Assembly: GCA_018372435.1 (NCBI GenBank)
Contig: JAHAJA010000001.1
Span: forward strand, 186,001-250,000
Length of the DNA: 64,000 nt
Origin: Clostridiales bacterium
GTDB lineage: Bacteria; Bacillota; Clostridia; Lachnospirales; Lachnospiraceae
Direction of reading: 5' to 3'
Positions 40,791-49,549 of the stretch are shown in pieces (positions within the stretch are counted from its first letter, which is position 1; each line of letters opens with the position of its first letter). Position numbers and translations under genes: made by a program. The notes beneath the pieces are model-generated. The model made no database searches. It was not told where the DNA came from and worked only from the letters and a program-made list of their open reading frames with translations.

Positions 40791-41723
40791 ATGAAATTTG
40801 AGCGAATGCTTGCAATCGTGATGTTACTTTTGCAAAGAAAAAAGATAACTGGAAAAGAGCTTGCGGAAATGTTCGAAGTATCAATCCGAACTATTTATCG
40901 TGATATTGAAGCAATTAATGCAGCCGGTATACCCATTGTAACCACTTCTGGGATTGGCGGAGGAATCAGTATTATAGAACAATATAAAATTGAAAAAGGT
41001 ATTTTTACAGCAGATGATATTAGTACAATATTGATGGGACTTGGAATTGTTCACAGTGCACTGTCCCAAAAAGATATTGCAAACGTACAAGCTAAGTTGC
41101 TAAGCTTTATTTCGGAAGAATTAGAAGATGACATAACTGTAAAGAAGGATCAATTTATGTTTGACCTTTCTTCATGGATTAAAGGTAAGGATTCGAACCA
41201 GATGATTGATATTGTTAAATCTGCCATGGAAAAAAAGCATACATTGACTTTTTCTTATCTTGGGCACAAGGGAAAAGAAAAACTTTATGGTATTGAGCCG
41301 CACCGACTTGTTTTTAAAGATAGCCAATGGTACTTACAAAGTTATTTAACAAAAAAACAGGATTTTAGATTATTTAAACTCTGTAGAATGTACAAGATAC
41401 ATAGTGAAGCAAGCACTTTTGGTCAGCGAACATTGCCTCATCCCTTTTCTGATTTTACAGACAAAATGGGTAACAGAACTTTTGTTATAAAGTTATTGAT
41501 AGAATCTTCTGCTGTGGACAAGATGCTTGATTACTGCACAATGGAAGATATTATGGACGTGGGAGATGGAAGATTCTTGGTGGAATTCAATTTTATCGAT
41601 GATGATTATGGTTATGGTATTCTAATGAGTTTTGGAGATAAGTTAACTTGTATAGAACCCGAATATGTTCGCTTTGAGTTACAAAGACGTTTAGAAATGA
41701 TGTTAGAGAAATATTTGACATAA
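40791..41723 (+). CDS. DeoR/YafY-type HTH regulator with WYL domain
   Basis: A 310-residue transcriptional regulator. The N-terminal HTH_11 is FERMLAIVMLLLQRKKITGKELAEMFEVSIRTIYRDIEAINAAG, followed by the family linker TTSGIGGGISI. The WYL domain (about 140-215) includes IEPHRLVFKDSQWYLQSYLTK, where WYL-type positions read QWYLQSY, and the C-terminal WCX extension closes it. WYL domains sense nucleic-acid-like ligands. Divergent from the S51 gene, its probable target. GGAGG precedes the ATG by about 10 bases. Confidence 0.9.
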   Translation: MKFERMLAIVMLLLQRKKITGKELAEMFEVSIRTIYRDIEAINAAGIPIVTTSGIGGGISIIEQYKIEKGIFTADDISTILMGLGIVHSALSQKDIANVQAKLLSFISEELEDDITVKKDQFMFDLSSWIKGKDSNQMIDIVKSAMEKKHTLTFSYLGHKGKEKLYGIEPHRLVFKDSQWYLQSYLTKKQDFRLFKLCRMYKIHSEASTFGQRTLPHPFSDFTDKMGNRTFVIKLLIESSAVDKMLDYCTMEDIMDVGDGRFLVEFNFIDDDYGYGILMSFGDKLTCIEPEYVRFELQRRLEMMLEKYLT

Positions 41724-41892
41724 ACAAGTAGATGTTTATATAGAATTAAATAGTATCGCGCAGTGGGATTTCTGCGTGGCTAATGATTGCCGAATTATCT
41801 GTCCTTCCTTTACACACTATTAGAAGGCTTTTAATTAACTGTTATCTTTTCGTAAAAAGAATAATAATCGCATAAATATTTTACATTAGAGG

Positions 41893-41921
41893 TTGATTTC
41901 ACGAAAAATGAAGAATATAAT
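41893..41921 (+). promoter_or_regulatory. Promoter of the 2-oxoacid oxidoreductase operon
   Basis: TTGATT (41893-41898), a 17-base spacer and a perfect TATAAT (41916-41921), followed by AAGGAGGTG at 41940. The preceding 160 bases have TTTCGT and ACGAAA arms that could form a wide dyad around the -35. Confidence 0.72.
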
Positions 41922-41952
41922 ACAATTAACACATAATTAAGGAGGTGCTTTG

Positions 41953-43623
41953 ATGTATAATATTTTAGTAGGAGGAGCAGCTGGGCAAGGAATAGACACT
42001 ACAGCTGCAAACCTTGAGATGCTTTTAAAAAAAGCAGGATACTATGTATTTACAATGAGAGACTTTATGTCTCGAGTACGCGGTGGTCATAACTTTTCAA
42101 TTATAAGATTTGGGAATGAACCAATCTTTTCACACAGTGCTAAATTGGATGGCATTATAGCACTGGATGATGATACCGTAGAGATACATAATAAAGAGTT
42201 AAACAAGGATGGATTTATCCTTTGTGATACCAAATTAAAAGCAGAAAATGAAAAAGCCATCAAATTAAACATGGGTAGTATGGCAAAGGAGCTTGGCAAT
42301 CCAAAAGTATCCGGAAGTATAGCAATAGGTGCGATCTTAAAATTTTTCGGAATTGGATTAGATCATGTGGATGAGACCATGAAGCATCTTGTAAAAGAAG
42401 CTTATTTGGAGATGAATTTAAAAGCCGTACGTATTGGCTATGAAAGTGTAGATACTAGATTTAAATCTCTTGAAAGTACAACCGGTGACTATATGATTTT
42501 ATCTGGTAGTAAAGCAGTTGGACTTGGTGCATTAGCAGCTGGGTTGAAATTTTATTCTGCTTATCCAATGTCACCATCTACAGCAGTAATGGAGTTTTTA
42601 GCATCAAAAAGTGTTGAAGCTGGTATTGTTGTGGAACAAGCGGAAGACGAAATTGCAGGAATTAATATGGCAATTGGTGCTTCCTTTGCAGGAGCTAGAG
42701 CAATGACTGGTACCTCTGGTGGTGGTTTTTGTTTAAAGGTAGAGGCTCTAGGGCTATCAGGAATCGCTGAGATACCATTGGTAGTTATCGATGTTCAGCG
42801 TCCGGGTCCAGCAACCGGACTTCCAACAAGAACAGAGCAAAGTGATTTGAAATTTGTTATTTCTGCTGCTCAGGGTGAATTTCCAAGAATGGTAATAGCT
42901 CTTCGTAATCATACAGATGCCTTTTATCAAACGATTCGAGCATTTGATCTTGCGGAACGATATCAGATACCAGTTATAATATTAAGTGATCAATATTTGG
43001 GAGACTCCACGGCTACGGTGGAACCATATGATCTCAGTAATATTCATGTGGCTGAGCCATGCCAAGATAACTACAGTGAAGGAGAGTATTTAAGATATAA
43101 GATTACTGAGGATGGTATCTCACCAAGATTAATTCCAGGAAAAACAAAGAATCTTGTCTCTGCAGATAGTGATGAGCATGATGAACGTGGCTTCATAATC
43201 GAATCATCGGAAGAACGAATCCAGATGATGGATAAACGTATGCGAAAGCTTGATAAGTTAATGGAAGAATTACAAGAACCAGAATTCATTGGTGGAGAAT
43301 CCTTTGATACCTTATTGGTTGGTTGGGGTTCTACCTATGGTCCAATTAGAGAGGCTGTAGGAGTACTGAATGAGAAAGAACCAGGTAAGTACGGAGCTTT
43401 GATTTTTGGAGATGTGTTCCCATTACCAAAAAAATTATTAATAGAGAAAGCAACTCAGGCTAAACAATTGATTAATATAGAGCAAAATGCGACAGGTCAG
43501 CTAGGTGGATTAATTAGGGAGCAAACTGGAATTGTTTTTGATAGAAGTATTCTAAAATACGATGGACGTCAGATATCTGGTGAGGAAATCGTAGAAAGAA
43601 TACAGCAAGGAGGTGTGCAATAA
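41953..43623 (+). CDS. 2-oxoacid:acceptor oxidoreductase, fused gamma-alpha subunit
   Basis: A 556-residue subunit that oxidises a 2-oxoacid to acyl-CoA with ferredoxin reduction. Residues 1-185 are the gamma domain (ILVGGAAGQGIDTTAANLEML; FMSRVRGGHNFSIIRF). Residues 190-556 are the alpha domain with AYPMSPSTAVMEFLA, EQAEDEIAGINMAIGASFAGARAMTGTSGGGF and RPGPATGLPTRTEQSDL. The gamma-alpha fusion and no separate 4Fe-4S delta subunit point to the KorA/VorB-like group; which oxoacid is used is not decided. A TTG at 41950 is in frame, but the ATG after GGAGGTGC is preferred. Confidence 0.9.
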   Translation: MYNILVGGAAGQGIDTTAANLEMLLKKAGYYVFTMRDFMSRVRGGHNFSIIRFGNEPIFSHSAKLDGIIALDDDTVEIHNKELNKDGFILCDTKLKAENEKAIKLNMGSMAKELGNPKVSGSIAIGAILKFFGIGLDHVDETMKHLVKEAYLEMNLKAVRIGYESVDTRFKSLESTTGDYMILSGSKAVGLGALAAGLKFYSAYPMSPSTAVMEFLASKSVEAGIVVEQAEDEIAGINMAIGASFAGARAMTGTSGGGFCLKVEALGLSGIAEIPLVVIDVQRPGPATGLPTRTEQSDLKFVISAAQGEFPRMVIALRNHTDAFYQTIRAFDLAERYQIPVIILSDQYLGDSTATVEPYDLSNIHVAEPCQDNYSEGEYLRYKITEDGISPRLIPGKTKNLVSADSDEHDERGFIIESSEERIQMMDKRMRKLDKLMEELQEPEFIGGESFDTLLVGWGSTYGPIREAVGVLNEKEPGKYGALIFGDVFPLPKKLLIEKATQAKQLINIEQNATGQLGGLIREQTGIVFDRSILKYDGRQISGEEIVERIQQGGVQ

Positions 43624-43624
43624 T

Positions 43625-44470
43625 ATGGGAGATTTTCAAACCTTTCAAACAGCATGGTGTCCTGGGTGTGGTAACTTTGGAATATTATCAAGCTTAAAGT
43701 CTACCTTAGAAGAATTAGGAAAAGACCCACAAGAAGTACTATTAGTTGGTGGGATTGGTCAGGCTGCAAAGACACCTCAATATCTTAGTGGAAATAGCTT
43801 CTGTGGTTTACATGGTAGGTCACTTCCAGCAGCGACGGCAGCAAAGATTGCCAACGATAAGCTAACAGTGATTGTTAATACTGGTGATGGCGATTCATAT
43901 GGTGAAGGCGGCAATCATTTTATTCATAATATACGTAGAAATGTTGATATAACTCATTTTATACATGATAATCAGATATATGGATTAACCAAAGGGCAGG
44001 CATCTCCTACGACTGCAGAAGGACAGATTACTGGTGTCCAGGTTACTGGTAGCATAAATACTCCTCTTAATCCGATATTATTGGCAATCGCAGCAGGAGC
44101 TGGATTTGTTGCCAGATCGTTTAGTGGAGATAGGGATCATCTGAAACAAATTATGAAAGAAGCAATTTCATACAAGGGATATGCGATGGTTGATATCTTA
44201 CAACCATGTGTAACGTATAACAAGATCAATACTTTTGCTTATTATAAGAATAGAGTATATCAATTAGAAGCTGATTATGATCCTACAGATCGACTGGAAG
44301 CTATGAAGAGAGCAATGGAGTTTGATGAAAGAATACCTATTGGTGTAATATACAAAGAAGAAAAAGAAGACTTTCATAAGAAGAATATTGTGCTAGCAGG
44401 AAAAGAGCCTCTACTGGACCAAAAGACAGATATGAAGGTAATACAAAGTTTAATACAGGAATTTGTATAA
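43625..44470 (+). CDS. 2-oxoacid:acceptor oxidoreductase, beta subunit
   Basis: A 281-residue thiamine-diphosphate-binding partner of the preceding subunit. Cluster cysteines begin in TAWCPGCGNFGILSSL and continue in GNSFCGLHGRSLP; the TPP/Mg site is in NTGDGDSYGEGGNHFIHNIRRN and HDNQIYGLTKGQASPTT. One base separates it from the alpha stop when the ATG at 43625 is used; a GTG at 43613 would overlap. AAGGAGGTG is about ten bases before the ATG. It completes a two-gene catabolic module that links amino acid or pyruvate-type oxoacids to ferredoxin. Confidence 0.9.
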   Translation: MGDFQTFQTAWCPGCGNFGILSSLKSTLEELGKDPQEVLLVGGIGQAAKTPQYLSGNSFCGLHGRSLPAATAAKIANDKLTVIVNTGDGDSYGEGGNHFIHNIRRNVDITHFIHDNQIYGLTKGQASPTTAEGQITGVQVTGSINTPLNPILLAIAAGAGFVARSFSGDRDHLKQIMKEAISYKGYAMVDILQPCVTYNKINTFAYYKNRVYQLEADYDPTDRLEAMKRAMEFDERIPIGVIYKEEKEDFHKKNIVLAGKEPLLDQKTDMKVIQSLIQEFV

Positions 44471-44505
44471 AGAGTTTTTGGAGTAATATAGTTCATGTTA
44501 AATCG

Positions 44506-44534
44506 GGGCTGTTACTTTTATGAAGTAATAGCCC
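44506..44534 (+). promoter_or_regulatory. Hairpin between oxidoreductase beta and rubrerythrin genes
   Basis: GGGCTGTTACTT (44506-44517) pairs with AAGTAATAGCCC (44523-44534) with one mismatch, but only TTGGTT follows. It may be a processing or attenuation site; with no separate promoter found, rubrerythrin may be partly co-transcribed. Confidence 0.5.
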
Positions 44535-44569
44535 TTGGTTAAATATAATTATATAGGAGGAATGAAACA

Positions 44570-45124
44570 ATGGCAGTAAAAAATGCAATGACAAGTGAAT
44601 TTTTACATTCAGCGTACGGTGGCGAAAGTATGGCGCATATGAGATATCTTACTTGGGCAACCATGGCAGAAAAGGAGGGATTTCCTAATATTGCAAAGCT
44701 CTTTATTGCGATTGCTTATGCAGAACAAGTACATGCGAATAATCATTTCAATGTAATTGCTGGAGAAACTCAAGGTGCTACTGTAACAGCTGGTGCAGAA
44801 TTTGGTACTGGAAAGACTGTAGACAATCTACAGGGAGCAATTGATGGAGAACTTCATGAAGTAGAGCAGATGTATCCAGTTTATCTGAATACAGCTCAGT
44901 TTCAAGAAGAAAAAGGTGCAGAACGCTCCTTCCATTATGCTTTAGAGGCTGAAAAAATCCACGCAGACTTATTTAAGAAGGCTCAAGATTGTGCAAGAGA
45001 AGGAAAAGATATAGAATTGACTAATGTATATATCTGCCCTATTTGTGGTCATACCATTCTTGATGAAGCTCCAGATAAATGCCCAGTCTGTGGTGTTAAG
45101 AAGGAAATGTATAAAGAGTTCTAG
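44570..45124 (+). CDS. Rubrerythrin with C-terminal rubredoxin domain
   Basis: A 184-residue peroxide-detoxifying protein of anaerobes. The four-helix diiron domain has SAYGGESMAHMRYL, AYAEQVHANNH and YALEAEKIHADLF with the Glu/His ligands, and the C-terminal FeS4 rubredoxin has YICPICGHTILDEAPDKCPVCGVKKEMYK. The order (diiron first, rubredoxin last) is the classical one. GGAGGAATG precedes the ATG. It fits its location between an oxygen-sensitive oxidoreductase and a redox-type flavoprotein operon. Confidence 0.94.
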   Translation: MAVKNAMTSEFLHSAYGGESMAHMRYLTWATMAEKEGFPNIAKLFIAIAYAEQVHANNHFNVIAGETQGATVTAGAEFGTGKTVDNLQGAIDGELHEVEQMYPVYLNTAQFQEEKGAERSFHYALEAEKIHADLFKKAQDCAREGKDIELTNVYICPICGHTILDEAPDKCPVCGVKKEMYKEF

Positions 45125-45143
45125 TAAGATTTCAGGACGTGTG

Positions 45144-45180
45144 AAAAGCCATCTGTTTTTATAAACAGATGGTTTTTTAC
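45144..45180 (+). terminator. Terminator after rubrerythrin
   Basis: AAAGCCATCTGTTT pairs with AAACAGATGGTTTTTT around a TTAT loop, ending in a T-run at 45173-45178. Confidence 0.88.
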
Positions 45181-45214
45181 TATTCAAATATAAGAACTTC
45201 TTAGTTAATCGCTC

Positions 45215-45267
45215 TTGACAAAACGACACAAGTGTCGTAAAATACATAAAAACGACATGCATGTCGT
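45215..45267 (+). promoter_or_regulatory. Promoter with two palindromic TetR operators
   Basis: TTGACA (45215-45220), 17 bases, TAAAAT (45238-45243). Operator 1, ACGACAC-AA-GTGTCGT (45223-45238), fills the spacer. Operator 2, ACGACATGCATGTCGT (45252-45267), is a perfect palindrome lying around the start of transcription. Centres are 29 bases apart. The shared half-site ACGACA and the next gene being TetR type make autorepression very likely. Confidence 0.85.
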
Positions 45268-45289
45268 GTTTGTGGAAAGGAGACATAAG

Positions 45290-45859
45290 ATGTCAAATAA
45301 AGGGAACAACACTAAAAATAATATAATTGATGCGTCTATACAATTGTTTTCGAATAAAGGTTATCAAGTTGTTACTATGAAAGATATCTGTGATTGTTGC
45401 GATATGAGCAGAGGGGGCGTGTATCGTTATTTTTCTTCCACGAAAGAAGTATTTATAGCTATGCTTGATAGGGACATAGATGATGATATAAAGGCAGTGA
45501 AAGAAGCGATGGAAGGAAAAGTACCCGCAAAAGTAATATTGGAACATTATCTAGATCACGAAAATAATGCAATATTTAGTGAGAATAAAGGGCTGTTTTT
45601 TGCGACTCACGAATTTGCTTTCGCTGAACCAGAACAGCGTGCCTATTTTGATAAAAGATTAGAGGCATCTGTTGATTTACTGAGCAATTTATTCAGATAT
45701 GGTCAGGAGACAGGAGAATTTAAGCATTTTAATATTGCAGCTGTAGCAACACATATTATTTATTTTTTTGATGGAATGAAAACCTCTTCATCTGTTCTTA
45801 CAGTCTCCGAAGAAATAGTCGAACAACAAATACAATTAATTAAGGAGATGGTAATATGA
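45290..45859 (+). CDS. TetR family regulator
   Basis: A 189-residue repressor. The DNA-binding head is IIDASIQLFSNKGYQVVTMKDICDCCDMSRGGVYRYFSSTKEVF, a strong match to TetR helices 1-4. The remainder is helical with no clear ligand residues; the cysteine pair in ICDCCDMS is within the recognition region and could in principle be redox-sensitive, but that is inference. The 25 codons upstream from 45215 overlap the promoter; GAAAGGAGA fixes the ATG at 45290. Overlaps the flavoprotein gene by four bases. Confidence 0.9.
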   Translation: MSNKGNNTKNNIIDASIQLFSNKGYQVVTMKDICDCCDMSRGGVYRYFSSTKEVFIAMLDRDIDDDIKAVKEAMEGKVPAKVILEHYLDHENNAIFSENKGLFFATHEFAFAEPEQRAYFDKRLEASVDLLSNLFRYGQETGEFKHFNIAAVATHIIYFFDGMKTSSSVLTVSEEIVEQQIQLIKEMVI

Positions 45860-46530
45860 AAATTACTACTTTTAATGGAAGTCCAAAAGGAGCTAATAGT
45901 AATACAAATGTAATTGTGGAAGCATTTTTGGCAGGGGCACGTAAAGCTGGTGCAGAAACTGAGAACATTTTTTTGATTGATAAAGACATCAAGCATTGCA
46001 CAGGGTGCTTTACTTGCTGGTTTAGAACTCCAGGGAAATGTATTCATCAGGATGATATGATGGAGTTGCTTGAGAAATATAGAAGTTCAGATATTGTATG
46101 TTTTGCTACACCAGTTTATCTTTGGAATATGACAGCTTGTCTTAAGAACTTTGCGGATAGGTTAATTCCTTTGAAGAATCCTAATGTGGTGGAAAGTGAT
46201 GGTAACTATGATATGGAAAACAGTTTGAAATTACCGGATATTGTAGTAATATCAAACTCAGGGTTTCCAGGTGATAACAATTTTCAGACAATGCATGAAG
46301 TAATGAAATCGTCTAATCCTATATTGGAAATATATAGAAACAATGGCATGCTACTTCGAATGAATAGAGCTGATATACAAGAAAAAGTGAAACAATATCT
46401 TTCGTTTGTAGAGCAAGCTGGTTTTCAAATTGCCTCAAAAATCAAATTATCGGAAGAAGTGGCATCTGGTCTAAATTCGGAACTGCTATCTACTGAGGAA
46501 TATATAAAAGTCATTTCAGGTGGTAAGTAG
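45856..46530 (+). CDS. Flavodoxin-like NAD(P)H-dependent flavoprotein
   Basis: A 224-residue member of the FMN reductase/iron-sulfur flavoprotein superfamily. The phosphate loop TTFNGSPKGANSNTNVIVEAF binds FMN; a cysteine-containing strip, HCTGCFTCWFRTPGKC, resembles the compact 4Fe-4S motif of archaeal and clostridial iron-sulfur flavoproteins, and FATPVYLWNMTACLKNFADRL completes the flavin site. It probably transfers electrons to quinones, oxygen species or a metal. ATGA overlap with tetR shows coupled translation, so the regulator likely senses the enzyme's substrate. Confidence 0.85.
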   Translation: MKITTFNGSPKGANSNTNVIVEAFLAGARKAGAETENIFLIDKDIKHCTGCFTCWFRTPGKCIHQDDMMELLEKYRSSDIVCFATPVYLWNMTACLKNFADRLIPLKNPNVVESDGNYDMENSLKLPDIVVISNSGFPGDNNFQTMHEVMKSSNPILEIYRNNGMLLRMNRADIQEKVKQYLSFVEQAGFQIASKIKLSEEVASGLNSELLSTEEYIKVISGGK

Positions 46531-46874
46531 TTATAAGGATTAGAGGGTACGTGTTAGATTATGCAGAAACTATTTTAGGTATTACTAATCCATAAGTGTA
46601 TAGTGCAGTATAAAAATATAATTAACTAAGAAAATAAGGATTTTTAAGAACGAGGATGATCTTACTTAATAGAATGTAGGAGAAATTGTTCTTAAGGATT
46701 CTTATTTTTTTGATTCTCTTATTCTGATTTCAAAATCTTACAGAATTAAGTTCTAACAAAACAAAAAAAAGTTTAATAAAATACAATAAAGTATAATAAA
46801 GTGCAATAAAAGTATTGACATTAATAAAATAAGACTATAATATAAGCATATCATCTGGAAAGAGGAAACTTAAA
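46531..46874. other. Intergenic region before the HTH-DUF4180 pair
   Basis: No gene. A hairpin at 46633-46712 (TTAAGAAC with GTTCTTAA, then TTATTTTTTT) terminates the flavoprotein operon. From 46766 to 46810 the motif AATAAA is repeated five times in an A/T tract. A promoter follows: TTGACA at 46815-46820 and TATAAT at 46836-46841, with an unusually short spacer of 15. Confidence 0.6.
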
Positions 46875-47366
46875 ATGGAGAATAAATTTTATACAATAGA
46901 TCAGGTTGCAGAAATTTTAGATATTCATCATAAAACAGTAAGAAAGTTTATAAAAGAAGGTAAACTCAAAGCGAATAAGGTTGGTAAGCAATGGAGAATA
47001 TCCCAGATAGATTTAGAGGTATTCATGGAAAACAAGAATTCTACTATAGATAATGAGGCGCTTACTTTTGATGAAGAAGTAGAGTTTTCTAAAGCTGATG
47101 ATAAAATAGTAATGAATAATGAAATTAAAGTTTCTAGTGTTGTAGATTTAAAAAACATAAGTAAAGATACTTATTTTAGAGTATCAAATACTCTCTTAGC
47201 AATTATGAATTGTAAAGATGAAAGGCTACAGGGGCAGACAATTAATATAAAATACAATGAAAATACCAATAGGCTAAGAATTATTCTATGGGCAAATATT
47301 GATATGACAAAAGAATTCTTAGATGATATTGCAATGCTTGTAGATGTTAATGAGATGGAGGAATAG
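46875..47366 (+). CDS. Excisionase-type HTH protein with extra C-terminal domain
   Basis: A 163-residue DNA-binding protein. Residues 5-52 form a MerR/excisionase HTH (YTIDQVAEILDIHHKTVRKFIKEGKLKANKVGKQWRI). After an acidic linker, residues 75-163 are a separate domain with the pattern FRVSNTLLAIMNCKDERLQGQTINIKYNENTNRLRIILW, which I do not recognise. Such proteins commonly regulate themselves and the neighbour. The DUF4180 gene begins four bases after its stop, suggesting the two work together. AGAGGAAAC lies before the ATG. Confidence 0.72.
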   Translation: MENKFYTIDQVAEILDIHHKTVRKFIKEGKLKANKVGKQWRISQIDLEVFMENKNSTIDNEALTFDEEVEFSKADDKIVMNNEIKVSSVVDLKNISKDTYFRVSNTLLAIMNCKDERLQGQTINIKYNENTNRLRIILWANIDMTKEFLDDIAMLVDVNEMEE

Positions 47367-47370
47367 AATA

Positions 47371-47730
47371 ATGAAGTATAGTGTTGTTAACAAAAACAAT
47401 AAAAGTTATATTATATTTAATGAATTAGGGTCAAAGATAAATTCAGAAGCTGATATGTTAGATATCATATCAGCATGCTTTGAAAGTGGGATAAATTCAG
47501 TAATGATTGATGGTAGAATAGTTGCAGATGAGCTCTATGATTTGAAAACAAAGTTGTTTGGAACGTTTTTGCAGAAAATTATTAATTATAAGATAAAGGT
47601 AGTATTTATAATTAATGAAGAAAGAACAATGAACGACAGATTTAAAGAATTAGCACTTGAATTGAATAAGGGTCATGACATTAGATTTTACAATAATACA
47701 GAAGATGCACAAGAGTGGTTATTAAGATAG
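47371..47730 (+). CDS. DUF4180 domain protein
   Basis: A 119-residue protein spanning the whole of DUF4180. The family shape is visible: beta strands (KSYIIFNELGSKINSEADMLDIISACFE), the FDLKT-like segment (here YDLKTKLFGTFLQKIINYKIKV) and a C-terminal helix near NTEDAQEWLL. STAS-like folds have similar layout. Function unknown; in other genomes it is found beside HTH regulators, as here. ATGGAGG, which overlaps the end of the HTH gene, provides the ribosome site. Confidence 0.78.
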   Translation: MKYSVVNKNNKSYIIFNELGSKINSEADMLDIISACFESGINSVMIDGRIVADELYDLKTKLFGTFLQKIINYKIKVVFIINEERTMNDRFKELALELNKGHDIRFYNNTEDAQEWLLR

Positions 47731-47810
47731 AAAGTATATTGTGTTTACAATAATATTAACGCATAACATGGGATATGGGCTTAATCAAAAGCACAAAGGA
47801 GGTGGCTATT

Positions 47811-48425
47811 ATGAAGAAAGAACAATTTATGGTAAGGCATCCTGGAATCATTGGAGAAGAAGAATTCAGGCAGTATGCGGTTTTGGTTCCATTGATTGAT
47901 ATAGATGGAATAACGTATTTATTATTTGAAAAGAGATCCAGTACATTAAGATATCAACCGGGAGAAATCTGTTTTCCTGGTGGAAAACATGAGGCAGGTG
48001 AATCTTTGCAAGAGTGTGCTGTTCGTGAAACGGTTGAAGAATTATTAGTTAACCAAAAGCAAATTGAGGTGATTGGTCCGGGAGATATCTATATATCGCC
48101 GTTTAACCTGATGATACATCCTTATATCGGTATAATAAGAGAGTATCGGAATACCTTTAGTACAGATGAAGTATCGGAAATAATAAAAGTACCATTGGAC
48201 TTCTTTCGAAATCAACAGCCTGAGAAGTATGAGAGTAAGCTGAATCATGAACCACCTAAGGATTTCCCTTATGAACGAATAACGGGAAGGGAAAATTATC
48301 CATGGGCAAAAGGTATGTATGAGATTTTATTTTACCAACATGAGAAGTGTATTATCTGGGGTATGACAGCACAGATAGTAAAATCAGCAGTGAACTTGAT
48401 TGACGAGTATAATATTAGAATATGA
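47811..48425 (+). CDS. NUDIX hydrolase, CoA pyrophosphatase type
   Basis: A 204-residue NUDIX enzyme. The NUDIX box is complete in GGKHEAGESLQECAVRETVEEL (G-x5-E-x7-RE-U-x-EE), preceded by SSTLRYQPGEICFPGG, which is typical of CoA/ADP-ribose pyrophosphatases of the NudL/YeaB group. RYQPGEICFPGGK is the short UPF0035-like signature. Target probably CoA derivatives or similar dinucleotides. AAAGGAGGTGG precedes the ATG at 47811; the earlier ATG at 47775 lacks one. Confidence 0.85.
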   Translation: MKKEQFMVRHPGIIGEEEFRQYAVLVPLIDIDGITYLLFEKRSSTLRYQPGEICFPGGKHEAGESLQECAVRETVEELLVNQKQIEVIGPGDIYISPFNLMIHPYIGIIREYRNTFSTDEVSEIIKVPLDFFRNQQPEKYESKLNHEPPKDFPYERITGRENYPWAKGMYEILFYQHEKCIIWGMTAQIVKSAVNLIDEYNIRI

Positions 48426-48490
48426 TTATATTTATGGATACTTAAGCGTAGGTTTGTTAAGAATGTAAGATATGTATTCGACTTGGAATA

Positions 48491-48505
48491 GAGTTTCGCA
48501 ATTGA
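48491..48505 (+). repeat. Half-copy of the dispersed stem-loop
   Basis: GAGTTTCGCAATTG repeats the right arm of the elements at 685-760 and 3362-3434, without a matching left arm. It lies about 35 bases before the MsrAB start. Confidence 0.35.
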
Positions 48506-48540
48506 ATAAACTCGCATACAAAGAAAGGAGATTTAATCCT

Positions 48541-49491
48541 ATGAAAAAAGAAATTTACCTAGCAGGCGGATGCTTTTGGGGAACAGAAAAGTATCTAGAA
48601 AACATTCCAGGTGTCTTGTCTACAGAAGTTGGATATGCCAATGGTAATACTAAGAATCCGACTTACAAAGAAGTGTGTTACAATAATACAGGACATGCAG
48701 AAACAGTAAAAGTAGAATATGATGATGACAGAATTGGGTTACTTTATATATTGGAACTTTATTATGATGTAATTAATCCAGTAAGTATCAATCGTCAAGG
48801 AGGAGACATTGGTTCCCAATACAGGACAGGAATCTATTTTGTTGATGAGAATGATGAGGAAGTTATTCGTGGCTCTATAATCGAACTTCAGAAAAAATAT
48901 AAAGAGAAAATTGCAATTGAAGTAAAGCCTCTCGAAAATTACTACAAGGCAGAGGAATATCACCAGAAATATTTAGATAAGAATCCTGATGGATACTGCC
49001 ATATTGGAGTAGATAAATTCGAAAAAGCCAAAAAGGCAGTGGATACAAGCAAAAAGTTTGCGAAAAAACCTCTTGATGAATTGAAAAAGAGCTTGACCGA
49101 GACGCAGTTTGCAGTAACACAGAATAATGCAACGGAACCTCCATTTAGAAATGAGTATTTTGATCAATTCGAGGAAGGAATCTATGTAGATATTACCACG
49201 GGTGAACCACTTTTTATGTCAAATGATAAGTTTGAGTCAGGATGTGGATGGCCGAGTTTTTCCAAGCCAATTGACAACAATTTGATTACGAATATTATTG
49301 ATAAAAGCCATGGAATGATACGAACGGAAGTAAGAAGCAGAACCGGTGATTCACATCTTGGTCATGTGTTTGAAGATGGTCCAATCGATAGAGGGGGATT
49401 AAGATATTGTATCAATAGTGCCTCCTTAAAGTTTATTCCCAAGAAGATGATGGAGAAAGAGGGATATGGCGAGTATCTTAAGTTATTCTAA
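48541..49491 (+). CDS. msrAB: Bifunctional peptide methionine sulfoxide reductase MsrA/MsrB
   Basis: A 316-residue repair enzyme for oxidised methionine. Residues 1-155 are MsrA with the catalytic Cys in YLAGGCFWGTEKYL and downstream GDIGSQYRTGIYF. Residues 180-316 are MsrB with the QFAVTQNNATEPPFRNEYFD start, ESGCGWPSFSKPI, HLGHVFEDGP and the catalytic RYCINSASLKF. Order and linker length are as in other fused forms. AAAGGAG supports the ATG at 48541 rather than 48472. Complements the rubrerythrin and flavoprotein as oxidative-stress functions in this area. Confidence 0.94.
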   Translation: MKKEIYLAGGCFWGTEKYLENIPGVLSTEVGYANGNTKNPTYKEVCYNNTGHAETVKVEYDDDRIGLLYILELYYDVINPVSINRQGGDIGSQYRTGIYFVDENDEEVIRGSIIELQKKYKEKIAIEVKPLENYYKAEEYHQKYLDKNPDGYCHIGVDKFEKAKKAVDTSKKFAKKPLDELKKSLTETQFAVTQNNATEPPFRNEYFDQFEEGIYVDITTGEPLFMSNDKFESGCGWPSFSKPIDNNLITNIIDKSHGMIRTEVRSRTGDSHLGHVFEDGPIDRGGLRYCINSASLKFIPKKMMEKEGYGEYLKLF

Positions 49492-49549
49492 ACTATATAA
49501 CCCTCGAGTCCCAATGTAAACACTGTTTGCTATGTAGTTAGTTTTTTAT

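Noticed and set aside
45215..45289. 25-residue upstream extension of the TetR protein
   Set aside because: It would be read through the promoter and both operators; the ATG at 45290 has a strong ribosome site.
46766..46810. CRISPR or tandem repeat array from AATAAA units
   Set aside because: Units are short, irregular and AT-only; better seen as an A/T promoter-upstream tract.
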